The translations under genes were made by a program, and so were the position numbers. DNA of 64,000 bases, taken from contig CAZDIA010000009.1 in the NCBI GenBank assembly GCA_964505385.1, positions 27,480 through 91,479 of the forward strand, written 5' to 3'. The notes beneath the pieces were generated by a model that was not told where the DNA came from, searched no databases, and saw nothing but the letters and a program-made list of their open reading frames with translations. Origin of the DNA: SLJN01 sp964505385. GTDB taxonomy: Bacteria > Bacteroidota > Rhodothermia > Balneolales > Natronogracilivirgulaceae. This document shows, piece by piece, positions 26,876-36,148 of this stretch (position 1 is its first letter; each line of letters begins with the position of its first letter).

Positions 26876-28096
26876 ATGTATATACAGATTAATATTAGAT
26901 TGGTGAGAAAATTCAGATTTCAAAAAAATGAGCGCGGCTATTCCGACTTTTCTTTCAGGCTGATGCGGAATCTGGTGATACCTGTGATCGGCAATTACTG
27001 TGCTCCGCGTATGATCAACCGTGAAAACATGCCGGTAACCGGCCCCTGTTTTATTTACGCCAATCACTCCAACAATTTTGATCCTTTTGTGATCAATTAC
27101 CATATGAAGAGCGAGCCGACCGCGGGGGTGATGACACGCTATCAATTTTATAAAGTGATCCCACGTATCTTCATGGATAGTATAGGGGTAGTTCCTACAA
27201 GCAAATATGTGCCGGAGCCGGGAATAATCCGCAATGTGATGAAATTGGCTGAACAAAACCGGATGATTACCATTTTCCCCGAAGGCGGCCGCCGCTGGGA
27301 TGGCCGGCCCAAGCCACTCATTGAAGCAACACTGAAATTGTTTTGGAAAATGCGAATAGCCGTTCATCCCGTTCAGATTCATGGCTCCTATTTGGGCTGG
27401 CCGCGCTGGGCCGACCGCCCCCGCAAAAACAGTATGGAATTACACTGGATGCACCCGCTATATCCTGATGATTTTGATAGCTACACTGAGTTTGCTGATC
27501 GCTGCACGGAACTAATCCGGTTTGATGAATACAACCCGCCTGAAAGCACCTTGCCGGTATCAGCAAATAAACCGGCACTTGGGATTCAAAAGATGCTGTA
27601 CAGATGTCCGTACAGCGGCGTCCCGGGTTCTGTTCATACTCCTGACGGGCACCGGGTCTTCAGCCGAACCTCCGGCGACTTCAGTTTCACAATGGATAAA
27701 GATTCCCGGCTTGTTGATCATCATGGAGAGAGGCACTCAGTGATAAAATTATATGATGAGATAAGTACCATGCCTGTTCTTAAAGACAGGCAATCTGTAG
27801 TTATTCCCGGAGTCCGCTGTCAAATTTACAAGGTGGATGAAAGTCATCAGCTTAAAAATGCCGGTTATGGTTATATTAAGTTAGTGACTGATGCTGTTGA
27901 AATTCAGGAGGATGCAGGTCACCAAACTATTTATCTTGATGATATTATGTACATTTCAATTGAAAAGAATCACAAGTTGCTCCTTACTACTGAAAAGCAA
28001 TCGTTAATGCTGAATCTCGGTGATCAAAGCGCATTACAATGGCAGAACCATATCCGGCGGTTACAGAAAGGTGAACCGGCAGTCACTTCATTATAA
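26876..28096 (+). CDS. PlsC-like 1-acylglycerol-3-phosphate acyltransferase with extra C-terminal domain
   Basis: A 406-residue protein. The N-terminal 210 residues form a PlsC acyltransferase: FIYANHSNNFDPF carries the catalytic HxxxxD, IGVVPTSKY the glycerol-phosphate contact and FPEGGRRWDG the third block. Residues about 230-400 form a separate beta-rich region (RCPYSGVPGSVHTPDGHRVF, then a second segment ending DDIMYISIEKNHKLLL and WQNHIRRLQKG) that looks PH-like; I cannot name it. The ATG at 26876 follows a weak GGTGG. It abuts the next gene with no gap, so the two are co-transcribed. Probable membrane-lipid synthesis or remodelling. Confidence 0.75.
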   Translation: MYIQINIRLVRKFRFQKNERGYSDFSFRLMRNLVIPVIGNYCAPRMINRENMPVTGPCFIYANHSNNFDPFVINYHMKSEPTAGVMTRYQFYKVIPRIFMDSIGVVPTSKYVPEPGIIRNVMKLAEQNRMITIFPEGGRRWDGRPKPLIEATLKLFWKMRIAVHPVQIHGSYLGWPRWADRPRKNSMELHWMHPLYPDDFDSYTEFADRCTELIRFDEYNPPESTLPVSANKPALGIQKMLYRCPYSGVPGSVHTPDGHRVFSRTSGDFSFTMDKDSRLVDHHGERHSVIKLYDEISTMPVLKDRQSVVIPGVRCQIYKVDESHQLKNAGYGYIKLVTDAVEIQEDAGHQTIYLDDIMYISIEKNHKLLLTTEKQSLMLNLGDQSALQWQNHIRRLQKGEPAVTSL

Positions 28097-29479
28097 GTGG
28101 AATCCTGGGAGTTACATATCACTGCAGGTCGTTTTTTCCTGGACTTTGCCTGGATCGGCCTGTTTCTCATCGCGGCCACCTGGCTTCGCAGCAGAGTGCA
28201 TTTATTTCAGAGAAATCTAATCCCCGCCAACCTTATTGCCGGTGCTATCGGTCTTTTGAGTGGAATGAACGGTTTCGGGCTGATTGAACTTACCACAGAC
28301 CGCCTCGGTGTATACGTTTATCATTTGCTCGCTTTACTGTTTATCGGCCTGGCACTTCGTTCACCTCAGAAAAAACTTGCCATCAGTTCGGTGATAACCG
28401 GCACCACGTTTATCATAACCTACCTTATTCAGGGTATTATCGGGTTGATTGTCGCCTTCGTGCTGATTTACCTCTTAATGCCGGAATTGTTCGCCGGTAT
28501 CGGGCTGCTCCCCCCTCTCGCATTCGGGATGAATCCCGGCATTGCCTATACGTTCGGAAGCAACTGGGAGAATTACGGTTTTGAAGACGGTGGCGTTGTC
28601 GGCCTGACATTTGCCGCCATAGGCTTCGTGGTTGCATACACCGTCGGGATCTGGTTAGTTCGGCGCAGTATCAAAAAGGGAGAAGCCACCTATATTGATG
28701 ATGACGAGGGGATGACAGAGGAGTTAAAAACCGGAGTGATTCGCGGAGAAAGTTCGGTATCTCCCGGCAGAATCACGACTTCCCCTGAGACTATAGAATC
28801 CCTGAGCTTTCATATCGGCCTGGTTGGCGTGATTTACATCATCACCTACGGCTCCATGAAAGTGATCGAAATCGGCTTAATAAGCATTGGTGCCGAACAG
28901 GAAGTACATACATTGTGGTCGTTTCATTTTATTACCGCTGCCGTTCTCGCACTTTTAATCCGAAAGGTTTTAGACGGACTCGGCACCTCTTTCATGGTTG
29001 ATGACGTAACTATGACGCGTCTGTCCAACCTTTTTATGGATTTTATGATTGTTGCATCTGTAGCTGCGATAAGTTTTGCCGTGGTTTATATGTACTGGGT
29101 TCCCTTGTTGCTCATTTCCGTTTTGGTTGCACTTTCCACCTGGTGGATTGTAAAGTACCTGACCGTTAATTCTTTTTCGGAGTATCAATCAGAGCGGTTT
29201 GCGGTAATTTTCGGAAATATGACGGGCACGCTGCAATCGGGGCTTCTTCTGCTTCGCATTCTGGATTCGGGAATGAAATCCCCCGCAAGCTACAATCTGG
29301 TTTATGGCTCGGGATTCGCGCTGATACTTGGATTTCCCATACTGATCATCATTAACGCCCCGGTACACTATTTTGATGATCCGAATCAGGGGTTTTTTGT
29401 AATTATGCTCGCTATGATTGTATATCTGCTGATGTTGATTACCGGTTGGAAGTTTATTCAGAACTCAAAATATAGTTGA
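28097..29479 (+). CDS. GltS-like sodium/glutamate symporter family membrane protein
   Basis: A 460-residue protein with about ten to twelve transmembrane helices. FQRNLIPANLIAGAIGLL near the start, LLPPLAFGMNPGIAYTFGSNW, and a cytoplasmic loop (about 190-225) before a second half with SFHFITAAVLALLIRKVLD resemble GltS-type (ESS) transporters. The match is to overall layout rather than to a strict motif, so the substrate is uncertain. It starts at GTG (28097) directly after the TAA of the acyltransferase gene. This zero-gap coupling suggests a joint function. Confidence 0.6.
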   Translation: MESWELHITAGRFFLDFAWIGLFLIAATWLRSRVHLFQRNLIPANLIAGAIGLLSGMNGFGLIELTTDRLGVYVYHLLALLFIGLALRSPQKKLAISSVITGTTFIITYLIQGIIGLIVAFVLIYLLMPELFAGIGLLPPLAFGMNPGIAYTFGSNWENYGFEDGGVVGLTFAAIGFVVAYTVGIWLVRRSIKKGEATYIDDDEGMTEELKTGVIRGESSVSPGRITTSPETIESLSFHIGLVGVIYIITYGSMKVIEIGLISIGAEQEVHTLWSFHFITAAVLALLIRKVLDGLGTSFMVDDVTMTRLSNLFMDFMIVASVAAISFAVVYMYWVPLLLISVLVALSTWWIVKYLTVNSFSEYQSERFAVIFGNMTGTLQSGLLLLRILDSGMKSPASYNLVYGSGFALILGFPILIIINAPVHYFDDPNQGFFVIMLAMIVYLLMLITGWKFIQNSKYS

Positions 29480-29582
29480 TTCTCGGTATATTGGTGGATG
29501 ATGGTTGTTGTGATAGTAATTATGATTGCTTTAAAAGTGTCTTCATAATAAGAACATCAACAAGTAAGGAGTAAATATTTCC

Positions 29583-29951
29583 ATGAGAAAACTTATAGTT
29601 TCTACATATACTTCGCTTGACGGCATCATGCAAGCTCCCGGCGATCCGGAGGAGGATACCACCGGCCAATTCAATCTTAGTGGCTGGATGTTCGATTACA
29701 TGGACCCATCTATCGACATTTCTGCAGCTGGTTTCGACGCAAAAAATCGTGACTTAGTTCTCGGACGCAGGACTTATCAGATTTTCGAAGCATATTGGCC
29801 ATATCAGCCTGATGACCACCCCATCGCTAAATCGATCAATGCTGCGAAAAAGTATGTGGCCTCACGCACCTTGACTACCCTCCATTGGAACAACTCTACC
29901 CTGTTAGATGGCGATATCGTATCTGATATCAAAGATTTCCAGCTTTTTTAA
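29583..29951 (+). pseudogene. Dihydrofolate-reductase-like (RibD C-terminal fold) protein, 3' truncated
   Basis: A 122-residue frame matching the first two thirds of the DHFR-like family: MRKLIVSTYTSLDGIMQAPG, then a ...LVLGRRTYQIFEAYWP motif and KYVASRTLTTLHWNNSTLL, after AAKK. Family members run to about 180-190 residues and need the missing C-terminal strand (HGSGNL and LWIFPVVLG-type blocks). After GDIVSDIKDFQ the frame ends LF*, and no remnant of the C-terminus follows. A GGAG-like site at 29569 precedes the start. Most likely a decayed gene produced by deletion. Confidence 0.7.
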
Positions 29952-30122
29952 ACTTACTTCGCATAAATTTGCCGCAAACTGTTAAACCGCTATTCCGCGA
30001 ATAACAAAAATCTCTTACCAGGCACTTTGAGTTCTGACAGACAATACTTAACATTCTAACGAACTCAGCCCGGGCAAATTCAAATTTAATAAGAATATCA
30101 GGATGTGATCTGGAGGTTCAGT

Positions 30123-31592
30123 ATGTCTGAAGATTCAAAGTTGAATTATGGGATGCGGCAGAGAATCGGACTATTTCTGGGTCCCGCGGTTTTTTTAATC
30201 ATTTATTTTATCCCGACCCCGGAAGGGCTTGAGCCGGAAGCCTGGGCGGTGGCGGGCGTCGGTCTTTTTATGGCGATATGGTGGGTAACCGAAGCTATAC
30301 CAATCCCGGCAACTGCGCTTCTGCCTATCATTTTATTTCCGGTTCTGCAGGTTGGCTCTATTGCCGATGCTACCGAACCGTTTGCAAACCCTCTGATATA
30401 TCTGTTTATGGGAGGTTTTATCATAGCGCTTGCCATGGAGCGCACAAAACTTCATCGCCGTATTGCTTTGAATGTGGTGAATATGATCGGAACCCGGCCT
30501 ACATCGATTATTGTCGGGTTTATGATCGCGGCGGCCTTTTTGAGCATGTGGGTCAGCAATACCGCTACGGCTATGATGATGCTCCCAATCGCACTTTCCA
30601 TAATTGCATTGGTCGAAACCGATGAAGCGATTAAAAGCGGGAATTTAAAATCTAATTTTGCCATGGTGATGTTATTGTGCCTGGCTTACGCTTGTAACGT
30701 GGGAGGCATCGGCACGCTAATCGGCACTCCTCCCAATGCCCTGATGGCCGGTTACATGCTTGACAGCTATGATGTGGATATCGGATTCGGCCAATGGATG
30801 ATGCTTGGCCTTCCGATGGTTATTGTATCTTTGCCTGTGATATTCTTAATGCTGACCAAAGTGGTCTTTCCCGTGCATCTGAAAGAAATACCCGGCGGTG
30901 AAAATGTAATCAGGGATGAGCTGCGCAAAGCCGGAGATATGGCCAGGGCGGAAAAGACGGTTGCAGTTGTATTCACCATGACAGCGCTGCTCTGGATCAC
31001 CCGTCCCCTGCTTGAGAATTACATCCCCAATATTTCGGATACTGGTATCGCGATTTTCGGGGCAATTTTGATGTTTATACTGCCAACTAACTGGAAAGAA
31101 GGAGAATTTGTGCTTAGGTGGGAAGAGGCAAAAAGACTACCCTGGGAAGTGCTGATTTTATTCGGCGGTGGCCTGAGCCTGGCAGGAGCTATCACAAATA
31201 CCGGTCTTGCCGATTGGATCGGCGAGTCTCTGGCAGTGCTCGATTTTATGCATATTGTTTTACTGGTTATGTCCTCTTTGCTGGTGATCATCTTTCTGAC
31301 GGAAGTTACCAGCAATACCGCTACGGCCTCTGCATTTCTGCCGATTCTCGCATCAGTTGCAATAACAATGGGTTATGATCCAATGCTACTTGCAGTTCCC
31401 GCCGCTATTGGTGCAAGCTGCGCATTTATGCTTCCGGTTGCCACACCGCCGAATGCTATTGTATATGGCAGCGGACTGATAACTATCCCCCAAATGGCCC
31501 GGGCCGGTTTTGTATTTAACATACTTATGGTATTTGTGATAACCGGAGTGCTGTATGTATTCCTCGGATGGGTTTTCGGTGTAGCGTTATGA
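30123..31592 (+). CDS. DASS (SLC13) family sodium-dependent dicarboxylate/anion transporter
   Basis: A 489-residue transporter with about eleven helices. The two inverted-repeat signature loops are SNTATAMMMLPIA (near residue 135) and TSNTATASAFLPILAS (near residue 400), each with the SNT motif that binds sodium and carboxylate. It also has GGIGTLIGTPPNALMAGYM and LPVATPPNAIVYGSG. Likely substrates are C4-dicarboxylates or sulfate-type anions. The ATG at 30123 is chosen because GGAGG (30112-30116) lies six bases upstream; the longer frame starts at GTG 30105. Single gene. Confidence 0.9.
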   Translation: MSEDSKLNYGMRQRIGLFLGPAVFLIIYFIPTPEGLEPEAWAVAGVGLFMAIWWVTEAIPIPATALLPIILFPVLQVGSIADATEPFANPLIYLFMGGFIIALAMERTKLHRRIALNVVNMIGTRPTSIIVGFMIAAAFLSMWVSNTATAMMMLPIALSIIALVETDEAIKSGNLKSNFAMVMLLCLAYACNVGGIGTLIGTPPNALMAGYMLDSYDVDIGFGQWMMLGLPMVIVSLPVIFLMLTKVVFPVHLKEIPGGENVIRDELRKAGDMARAEKTVAVVFTMTALLWITRPLLENYIPNISDTGIAIFGAILMFILPTNWKEGEFVLRWEEAKRLPWEVLILFGGGLSLAGAITNTGLADWIGESLAVLDFMHIVLLVMSSLLVIIFLTEVTSNTATASAFLPILASVAITMGYDPMLLAVPAAIGASCAFMLPVATPPNAIVYGSGLITIPQMARAGFVFNILMVFVITGVLYVFLGWVFGVAL

Positions 31593-31752
31593 CACCGCTT
31601 TTCAGAGTATACAAGTTGATCAATATCGGTGATCTCAGTTAGAATCTATCGGGATCTAATTGATTTATAATCTTATAGATAATACCATATTATTATAATC
31701 CGACTTTGATTGCTTTTAAGTATCGATAATTTAAGTAAGCAAATGCAAATAT

Positions 31753-32454
31753 TTAATTTTGTCTTCTTCCCAAACCTCGACCTTCGCCACGTTCATCATC
31801 ATCTCTTCCTCCTAATCCGCGGCCTTCACCACGTTCTTCATCATCTCTTCCTCCCAATCCACGACCTTCACCTTCCAGCCCTTTTCGAGGTCTCTCATAA
31901 TCATTTTCATGCTCTGCCTCGATAGGTTCCTCAAAATCAAATGTAATAGCTTGCTGACTTAAGGTATCCGGCGATACAAGTGTGGCATTTTGACCTCTTC
32001 CTTCACCTCTGCCTTCAAATTCCGATACATCCCGGTAATAGTCTTTTATAGCATCATTACCTTCCGACAGCAGGCTGAAGGGAAAAATCAATGCTCCTGC
32101 TCCGCCCAGTACCACAACTGCAACAATAATTGAGGTGATTGCTTCAGGACGAAAGCTTCTGGATTTACTGCCGGAGGCAACAGTGCGTTTATTCCTGAAA
32201 TAATTAAGAATTGGCTTCCAGTTGTAAATGAATATGTGAATTATCGCAAAGGCTAAGAATGACAAAGCACCGGTCATATGCACCGAACTCCACTGTGTTT
32301 TAGATATTCCGGCAACCGTCCATCCCATTTCTTCAGCCACTGAACACGAGGGTGCGAAATAAATCACTATACCTGAGACCGCTAATCCCAAAAAGCTGAA
32401 ACCAAGCAACAAAGAGATGAATGCTCTAACGGAAAATGATTTTTTTCGTTTCAT
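31753..32454 (-). CDS. DUF4405 membrane protein with charged repeat tail
   Basis: A 233-residue protein with three transmembrane helices. RAFISLLLGFSFLGLAVSGIVIYFAP and WSSVHMTGALSFLAFAIIHIFIYNWKPI match DUF4405, a cytochrome b561-like membrane family whose conserved histidines (HM, IIH) can ligate haem. The extracytoplasmic or cytoplasmic tail (about 135-233) is highly charged and ends in two and a half copies of a 14-residue unit GRGLGGRDDxERGE. The function is unknown; a redox role is inferred only from the DUF. It stands alone, divergent from an M28 peptidase gene. Confidence 0.7.
   Translation of the reverse strand: MKRKKSFSVRAFISLLLGFSFLGLAVSGIVIYFAPSCSVAEEMGWTVAGISKTQWSSVHMTGALSFLAFAIIHIFIYNWKPILNYFRNKRTVASGSKSRSFRPEAITSIIVAVVVLGGAGALIFPFSLLSEGNDAIKDYYRDVSEFEGRGEGRGQNATLVSPDTLSQQAITFDFEEPIEAEHENDYERPRKGLEGEGRGLGGRDDEERGEGRGLGGRDDDERGEGRGLGRRQN
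31756..31866 (-). repeat. 42-bp tandem repeat in the DUF4405 gene
   Basis: Units at 31825-31866 and 31783-31824 encode GRGLGGRDDEERGE and GRGLGGRDDDERGE; a partial third (31756-31782) encodes GRGLGRRQN. The copy number could vary by slippage. The shorter motif EGRGEGRGQN earlier in the same protein resembles a decayed copy. Confidence 0.85.
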
Positions 32455-32686
32455 CTTTATTCTCCATCTGATTTATTCCAATAATCCAATAGTACCTTAC
32501 AGAACAAATAAAAAGTGTTAATGAATTTTAGATCATAATATCTAATTTATAGACGCATACAGCATAAATATGTTTCTTTATGGTATCATTAATTTTGAGT
32601 AAACCAGCGAATTCTGGTAATATGGTACGACCGGAACCACTTGAAAAATCAAATGATATAAATCCCAAAAAAGGTTCAATCTAAGT

Positions 32687-33610
32687 TTGAAGGAAGAAAA
32701 ACCGGAAATAGAAACTGCTTCGGTTCTTGAAAAGGATGTTCGACATCTTGCAGAGGTGATTGGTGAACGAAATATGTCTACTGCAGGTACCATGTCCATT
32801 TCTGCAGAATGGATTGAGCAACGAATGAATGATTCCGGTTTATCTCCCTATCGCCATAATTATACGCTCAGCGGAGGAGTGATGAGAGCTGCCGAAGGTG
32901 GATCAGCAGATAATATCATTTCCGAAATTCCGGGAAAAACTGATCAGGATAAAATAGTTGTGATCGGAGCGCATTATGATACCGTTCCCTTTTCACCGGG
33001 CGCCAATGACAATGCTTCTGCCGTTGCTGTATTACTCGATCTTTGCGCCTGGATTACTACTCAAACTTTTGACAAAACAGTGCGGTTAGTTTCTTTTGCC
33101 AATGAAGAACCACCCTATTTTCTGACAAGCAATATGGGAAGCTATGCTTATGCTGCCGAGTGCCGCCATAAAAATGAAAACATCGTTGCCATGATTTCTA
33201 TGGACGGTGTGGGGTGTTTTAGTGAAAACCCGAAAAGCCAGCAATACCCGGTTCCGGGCCTCAGGTGGTGCTATCCGGATAAAGCCGATTTTATCGGAAT
33301 GGTCACCCGCGTCAGCGACCGGTCGCTATTGCGTAGAGTGTTGAAATCCTTTCGAAGTGAGGCGAGAATCTCCGTTCAGGGTGCAGCATTGCCGGCATAC
33401 ACGCCCGGTGTATTCTGGTCGGATCACTGGTCGTTCTGGAAACACAACTACCCTGCCCTGCTTGTTACCGATACGTTGCCGTTTCGGGATCAGCATTATC
33501 ACACGCCGAATGATACTCCCGATCGGCTTGATTATATTCAGATGGCAAGAGTTGCTTTAGGCTTGCGAAGTGTAGTAGCTGATCTGGCCGATAGCAGATC
33601 AAATAATTAA
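32687..33610 (+). CDS. M28 family zinc aminopeptidase
   Basis: A 307-residue peptidase. Zinc ligands lie in VVIGAHYDTVPFSPGANDNASAVAVL (His and bridging Asp), FANEEPPYF (Glu pair) and SMDGVGCF; the last His is in the DQHYHTPNDTPDRLDY block. No signal peptide is seen, so it is probably cytosolic. It starts at TTG 32687. The ATG at 32774 would delete the conserved LEKDVRHLAEVIGERN block, so TTG is preferred. It is followed 28 bp later by hypA but is not functionally linked to hydrogenase genes in any way visible here. Confidence 0.85.
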   Translation: MKEEKPEIETASVLEKDVRHLAEVIGERNMSTAGTMSISAEWIEQRMNDSGLSPYRHNYTLSGGVMRAAEGGSADNIISEIPGKTDQDKIVVIGAHYDTVPFSPGANDNASAVAVLLDLCAWITTQTFDKTVRLVSFANEEPPYFLTSNMGSYAYAAECRHKNENIVAMISMDGVGCFSENPKSQQYPVPGLRWCYPDKADFIGMVTRVSDRSLLRRVLKSFRSEARISVQGAALPAYTPGVFWSDHWSFWKHNYPALLVTDTLPFRDQHYHTPNDTPDRLDYIQMARVALGLRSVVADLADSRSNN

Positions 33611-33638
33611 CTGAATCCGACAGTAAAAAAAATCAACA

Positions 33639-33980
33639 ATGCATGAACTCTCAATAGCCCTCCGGATAGTCGATATTGCAGAAGAAGAAGCGAAAAAAGC
33701 CGGGGCTGATGAAGTTACTGATCTTGAAATTGAAGTAGGCAAATTATCTGGTGTGATAGTCGATGCGCTTGAATTTGCTATGATCGAAGCTGTACGCAAT
33801 TCCGTGCTTGAGAAAACCAGAATCGATATCCTTGAAATTGATTCCAAGGCGCGCTGTAATAGTTGTCACTCAGAGTTTGAAATCAATGAATTGTATGATA
33901 TTTGTCCGCACTGCCAGTCAATTAATCTTGAAATTTTAACCGGACAGGAGTTGAGAGTAAAATCGCTGAAAGTCAAATAG
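33639..33980 (+). CDS. hypA: Hydrogenase nickel-incorporation protein HypA
   Basis: A nickel metallochaperone that delivers Ni to [NiFe] hydrogenase large subunits with HypB. The N-terminal MHE (His2, Glu3) binds nickel. The zinc site is four cysteines at residues 73, 76, 89 and 92 (ARCNSCHSEF, DICPHCQS). At 113 residues it is typical. It forms a pair with hypB 187 bp downstream, and both face the minus-strand hydrogenase operon. The island lacks an obvious nickel importer. Confidence 0.96.
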   Translation: MHELSIALRIVDIAEEEAKKAGADEVTDLEIEVGKLSGVIVDALEFAMIEAVRNSVLEKTRIDILEIDSKARCNSCHSEFEINELYDICPHCQSINLEILTGQELRVKSLKVK

Positions 33981-34167
33981 CCGGATACCCGAATAATTAT
34001 GTTAGACTGTGATTTATTTCATTGCTTTATATCACAATCTGACTTCATAAAACGTTAAAATTATAGTCTTAAATTCATAATGAAAACATCCGGAATTGTG
34101 CCGGACTACCTGTTTGAAATATTAGATTATTTGTTGACTCACAATAAAAAATTAAAGGAGTAAACTT

Positions 34168-35025
34168 ATGTGCGGAACTTGCGGATGCAGCGAACCCGAT
34201 GGCGTAATCACTATTCGTCGTCCCGGTAAGGATGAAGAAGCTGAACATATTCATGCCCACTCACATACACATCATCACGGGCACGGGCACGGGCACCATC
34301 ATCATCACCACGCACATGACCATGATCACTCTCATACTCATGATCATGCTCATAGCCACGATAACAGCAGAGAAATACAACTCGAACAAGACATCCTTGC
34401 TCACAACAATTTACTGGCGGAACGAAATCGTGGTTATTTTGAAGCGATGAATGTTGCCGCTCTTAATTTCATTAGTTCACCCGGCGCCGGCAAAACTACC
34501 CTTCTGGAAAACACTATAGAAGCACTTAAAAAAGAGCTAAATATCTTTGTTATAGAAGGCGATCAGCAAACTATGAATGATGCTGACCGGATTGAAGCTA
34601 CCGGTGTACCGGTAATTCAGGTTAATACGGGCAGCGGCTGCCATCTGGAAGCAAACATGGTAAATCGCGCCGTAAAAAAGCTGGAGATTTTACCCAACTC
34701 TATACTCTTTATTGAAAACGTGGGGAATCTGGTATGCCCCGCCCTTTTTGATCTCGGAGAAGCCCATCGCATTGTTATGGTCAGCGTTACCGAAGGTGAT
34801 GATAAAGCTGCCAAATACCCGACAATATTCCAGAACGCCGATGTATGCGTAATCAACAAAATTGATTTGCTGCCTTACGTACAGTTTGATGTTGAGAAAT
34901 TTAAAGAATATGCACTCAGGGTGAACCAAAATCTACAATTCATTGAAGTATCAGCTACCAGCGGTGAAGGTACTGAGAAATGGCATGATTGGTTGAAAAG
35001 CAGGGTTATATCTGCTCAAGACTAA
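34168..35025 (+). CDS. hypB: Hydrogenase nickel-incorporation GTPase HypB (His-rich)
   Basis: A GTPase that drives Ni insertion. The N-terminal MCGTCGC (Cys 2, 5, 7) is the high-affinity Ni site motif. Residues 27-63 hold 23 histidines, a nickel-storage tail. The P-loop SPGAGKTT is at 104-111. INKIDLLPYV (NKxD) gives guanine specificity, and C-H in the GSGCHLEANM loop supplies the G-domain Ni/Zn site. It starts at ATG 34168 behind AAAGGAG. It converges on the dihydroorotate-dehydrogenase-like gene. Confidence 0.97.
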   Translation: MCGTCGCSEPDGVITIRRPGKDEEAEHIHAHSHTHHHGHGHGHHHHHHAHDHDHSHTHDHAHSHDNSREIQLEQDILAHNNLLAERNRGYFEAMNVAALNFISSPGAGKTTLLENTIEALKKELNIFVIEGDQQTMNDADRIEATGVPVIQVNTGSGCHLEANMVNRAVKKLEILPNSILFIENVGNLVCPALFDLGEAHRIVMVSVTEGDDKAAKYPTIFQNADVCVINKIDLLPYVQFDVEKFKEYALRVNQNLQFIEVSATSGEGTEKWHDWLKSRVISAQD

Positions 35026-35127
35026 TTTTTAAAACCCGTATTTATTCGGAAATATTTACGGAGCTATTCAGCTGCATCAGGTCAAACTGTGCATTTTAGT
35101 TCCTTAATAATATTCAAATTACCGTTT

Positions 35128-36120
35128 TCAGTCTATTGAAAAATCGGTATACGATTTCTCGATAAACTGGATTTGTTCAAATTTGACAGAGCTCAACCGG
35201 TCGTCAGAAACTTTGCCCCGGAAATCACTAATGGATTCGAAGTTGTTGTCGTTCATCCATCTTTCCAGATCCTCCAGGATATTTCCGAGGTGTTTGATCC
35301 CTTTCAGATACAGTACTGAACAAAGCTGAGTTACGGCTGCGCCGGCAAGTAATTGTTTCACCACAGCGTCATACTCGTGAATGCCTGTAGAGGCAGCAAT
35401 ATCGCAGGACACATGCCTGAACATAACAGACACCCATCTCAGTGAATATGTAACCTCCCTGGGCGAGCTCAGGTGATTATCACCGACAACTTTTAACGTA
35501 TTGATATCAATATCCGGGCGATAAAATCGGTTGAAAATGACAAGTGCGTCAGCGCCTGCATTTTCGAGTTCATGTGCTACGGATATTAAATTGGTGTAAT
35601 AGTGACCGATCTTAACAGCTACAGGTATGTTAATTTGCTCTTTAACCTTCCTTACAATTGAGCTGAGTAAGTTCTCAAGCTTTTCGGCTTTCATGGTGTC
35701 ATCATAAGGGAGATGGGTTGCTACATTCAACTCCAGAGCGTCTGCGCCCGCATTTTCAATATCTTTGGCAAACTTTACCCAATCACCGGAACTGAAGCAG
35801 TTCACACTTGCAATTATTGGAATTGAGGTCTCTTTTTGGGCACTTTCAATAAGCTTCAGGTAAGGCTGAGTAACCTGTTCTTTTGAAATTTTCTTGATAT
35901 GATCGGCAGCCTCCGGATACCAGAAATACATGTCATCCTTTTCCAGATGCCCTTCGATTTCATCATAGATTTCTTCTTCAAAAAGTGACCTTAACACCAC
36001 TGCTCCTGCTCCGTGCTCCTCACAACTTTTAATGCTATCAAGTTTCCAAGTTAAAGGCGAGGCGCTCACAACCAATGGATTGCGGAGCTTTAGTCCCATA
36101 TATTGAACGGATAGATCCAT
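35128..36120 (-). CDS. Dihydroorotate-dehydrogenase-like FMN flavoprotein at the end of the hydrogenase operon
   Basis: A 330-residue TIM-barrel protein of the DHODH-like family: LSVQYMGLKLRNPLVVSASPLT at the N-terminus, IPIIASVNC (102-108), a PVAVKIG strand and a GADALVIFNRF phosphate/FMN region. True DHODHs use Cys or Ser in an NxSCPN-like loop; here the equivalent reads LNVATHLP (131-138), with no Cys or Ser base, so it is unlikely to oxidise dihydroorotate. It is the last gene of the train, 28 bp after the maturation protease. An electron-transfer or reductase role with the hydrogenase complex is possible but unproven. Confidence 0.75.
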   Translation of the reverse strand: MDLSVQYMGLKLRNPLVVSASPLTWKLDSIKSCEEHGAGAVVLRSLFEEEIYDEIEGHLEKDDMYFWYPEAADHIKKISKEQVTQPYLKLIESAQKETSIPIIASVNCFSSGDWVKFAKDIENAGADALELNVATHLPYDDTMKAEKLENLLSSIVRKVKEQINIPVAVKIGHYYTNLISVAHELENAGADALVIFNRFYRPDIDINTLKVVGDNHLSSPREVTYSLRWVSVMFRHVSCDIAASTGIHEYDAVVKQLLAGAAVTQLCSVLYLKGIKHLGNILEDLERWMNDNNFESISDFRGKVSDDRLSSVKFEQIQFIEKSYTDFSID

Positions 36121-36148
36121 ATGCCCTCCTATATAATTAAAGCTGTGA

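Noticed and set aside
26675..27382. Long antisense frame (235 codons) overlapping the PlsC-like gene
   Set aside because: It runs opposite to a gene with clear family motifs, has no recognisable domain and no ribosome site. It is a shadow frame.
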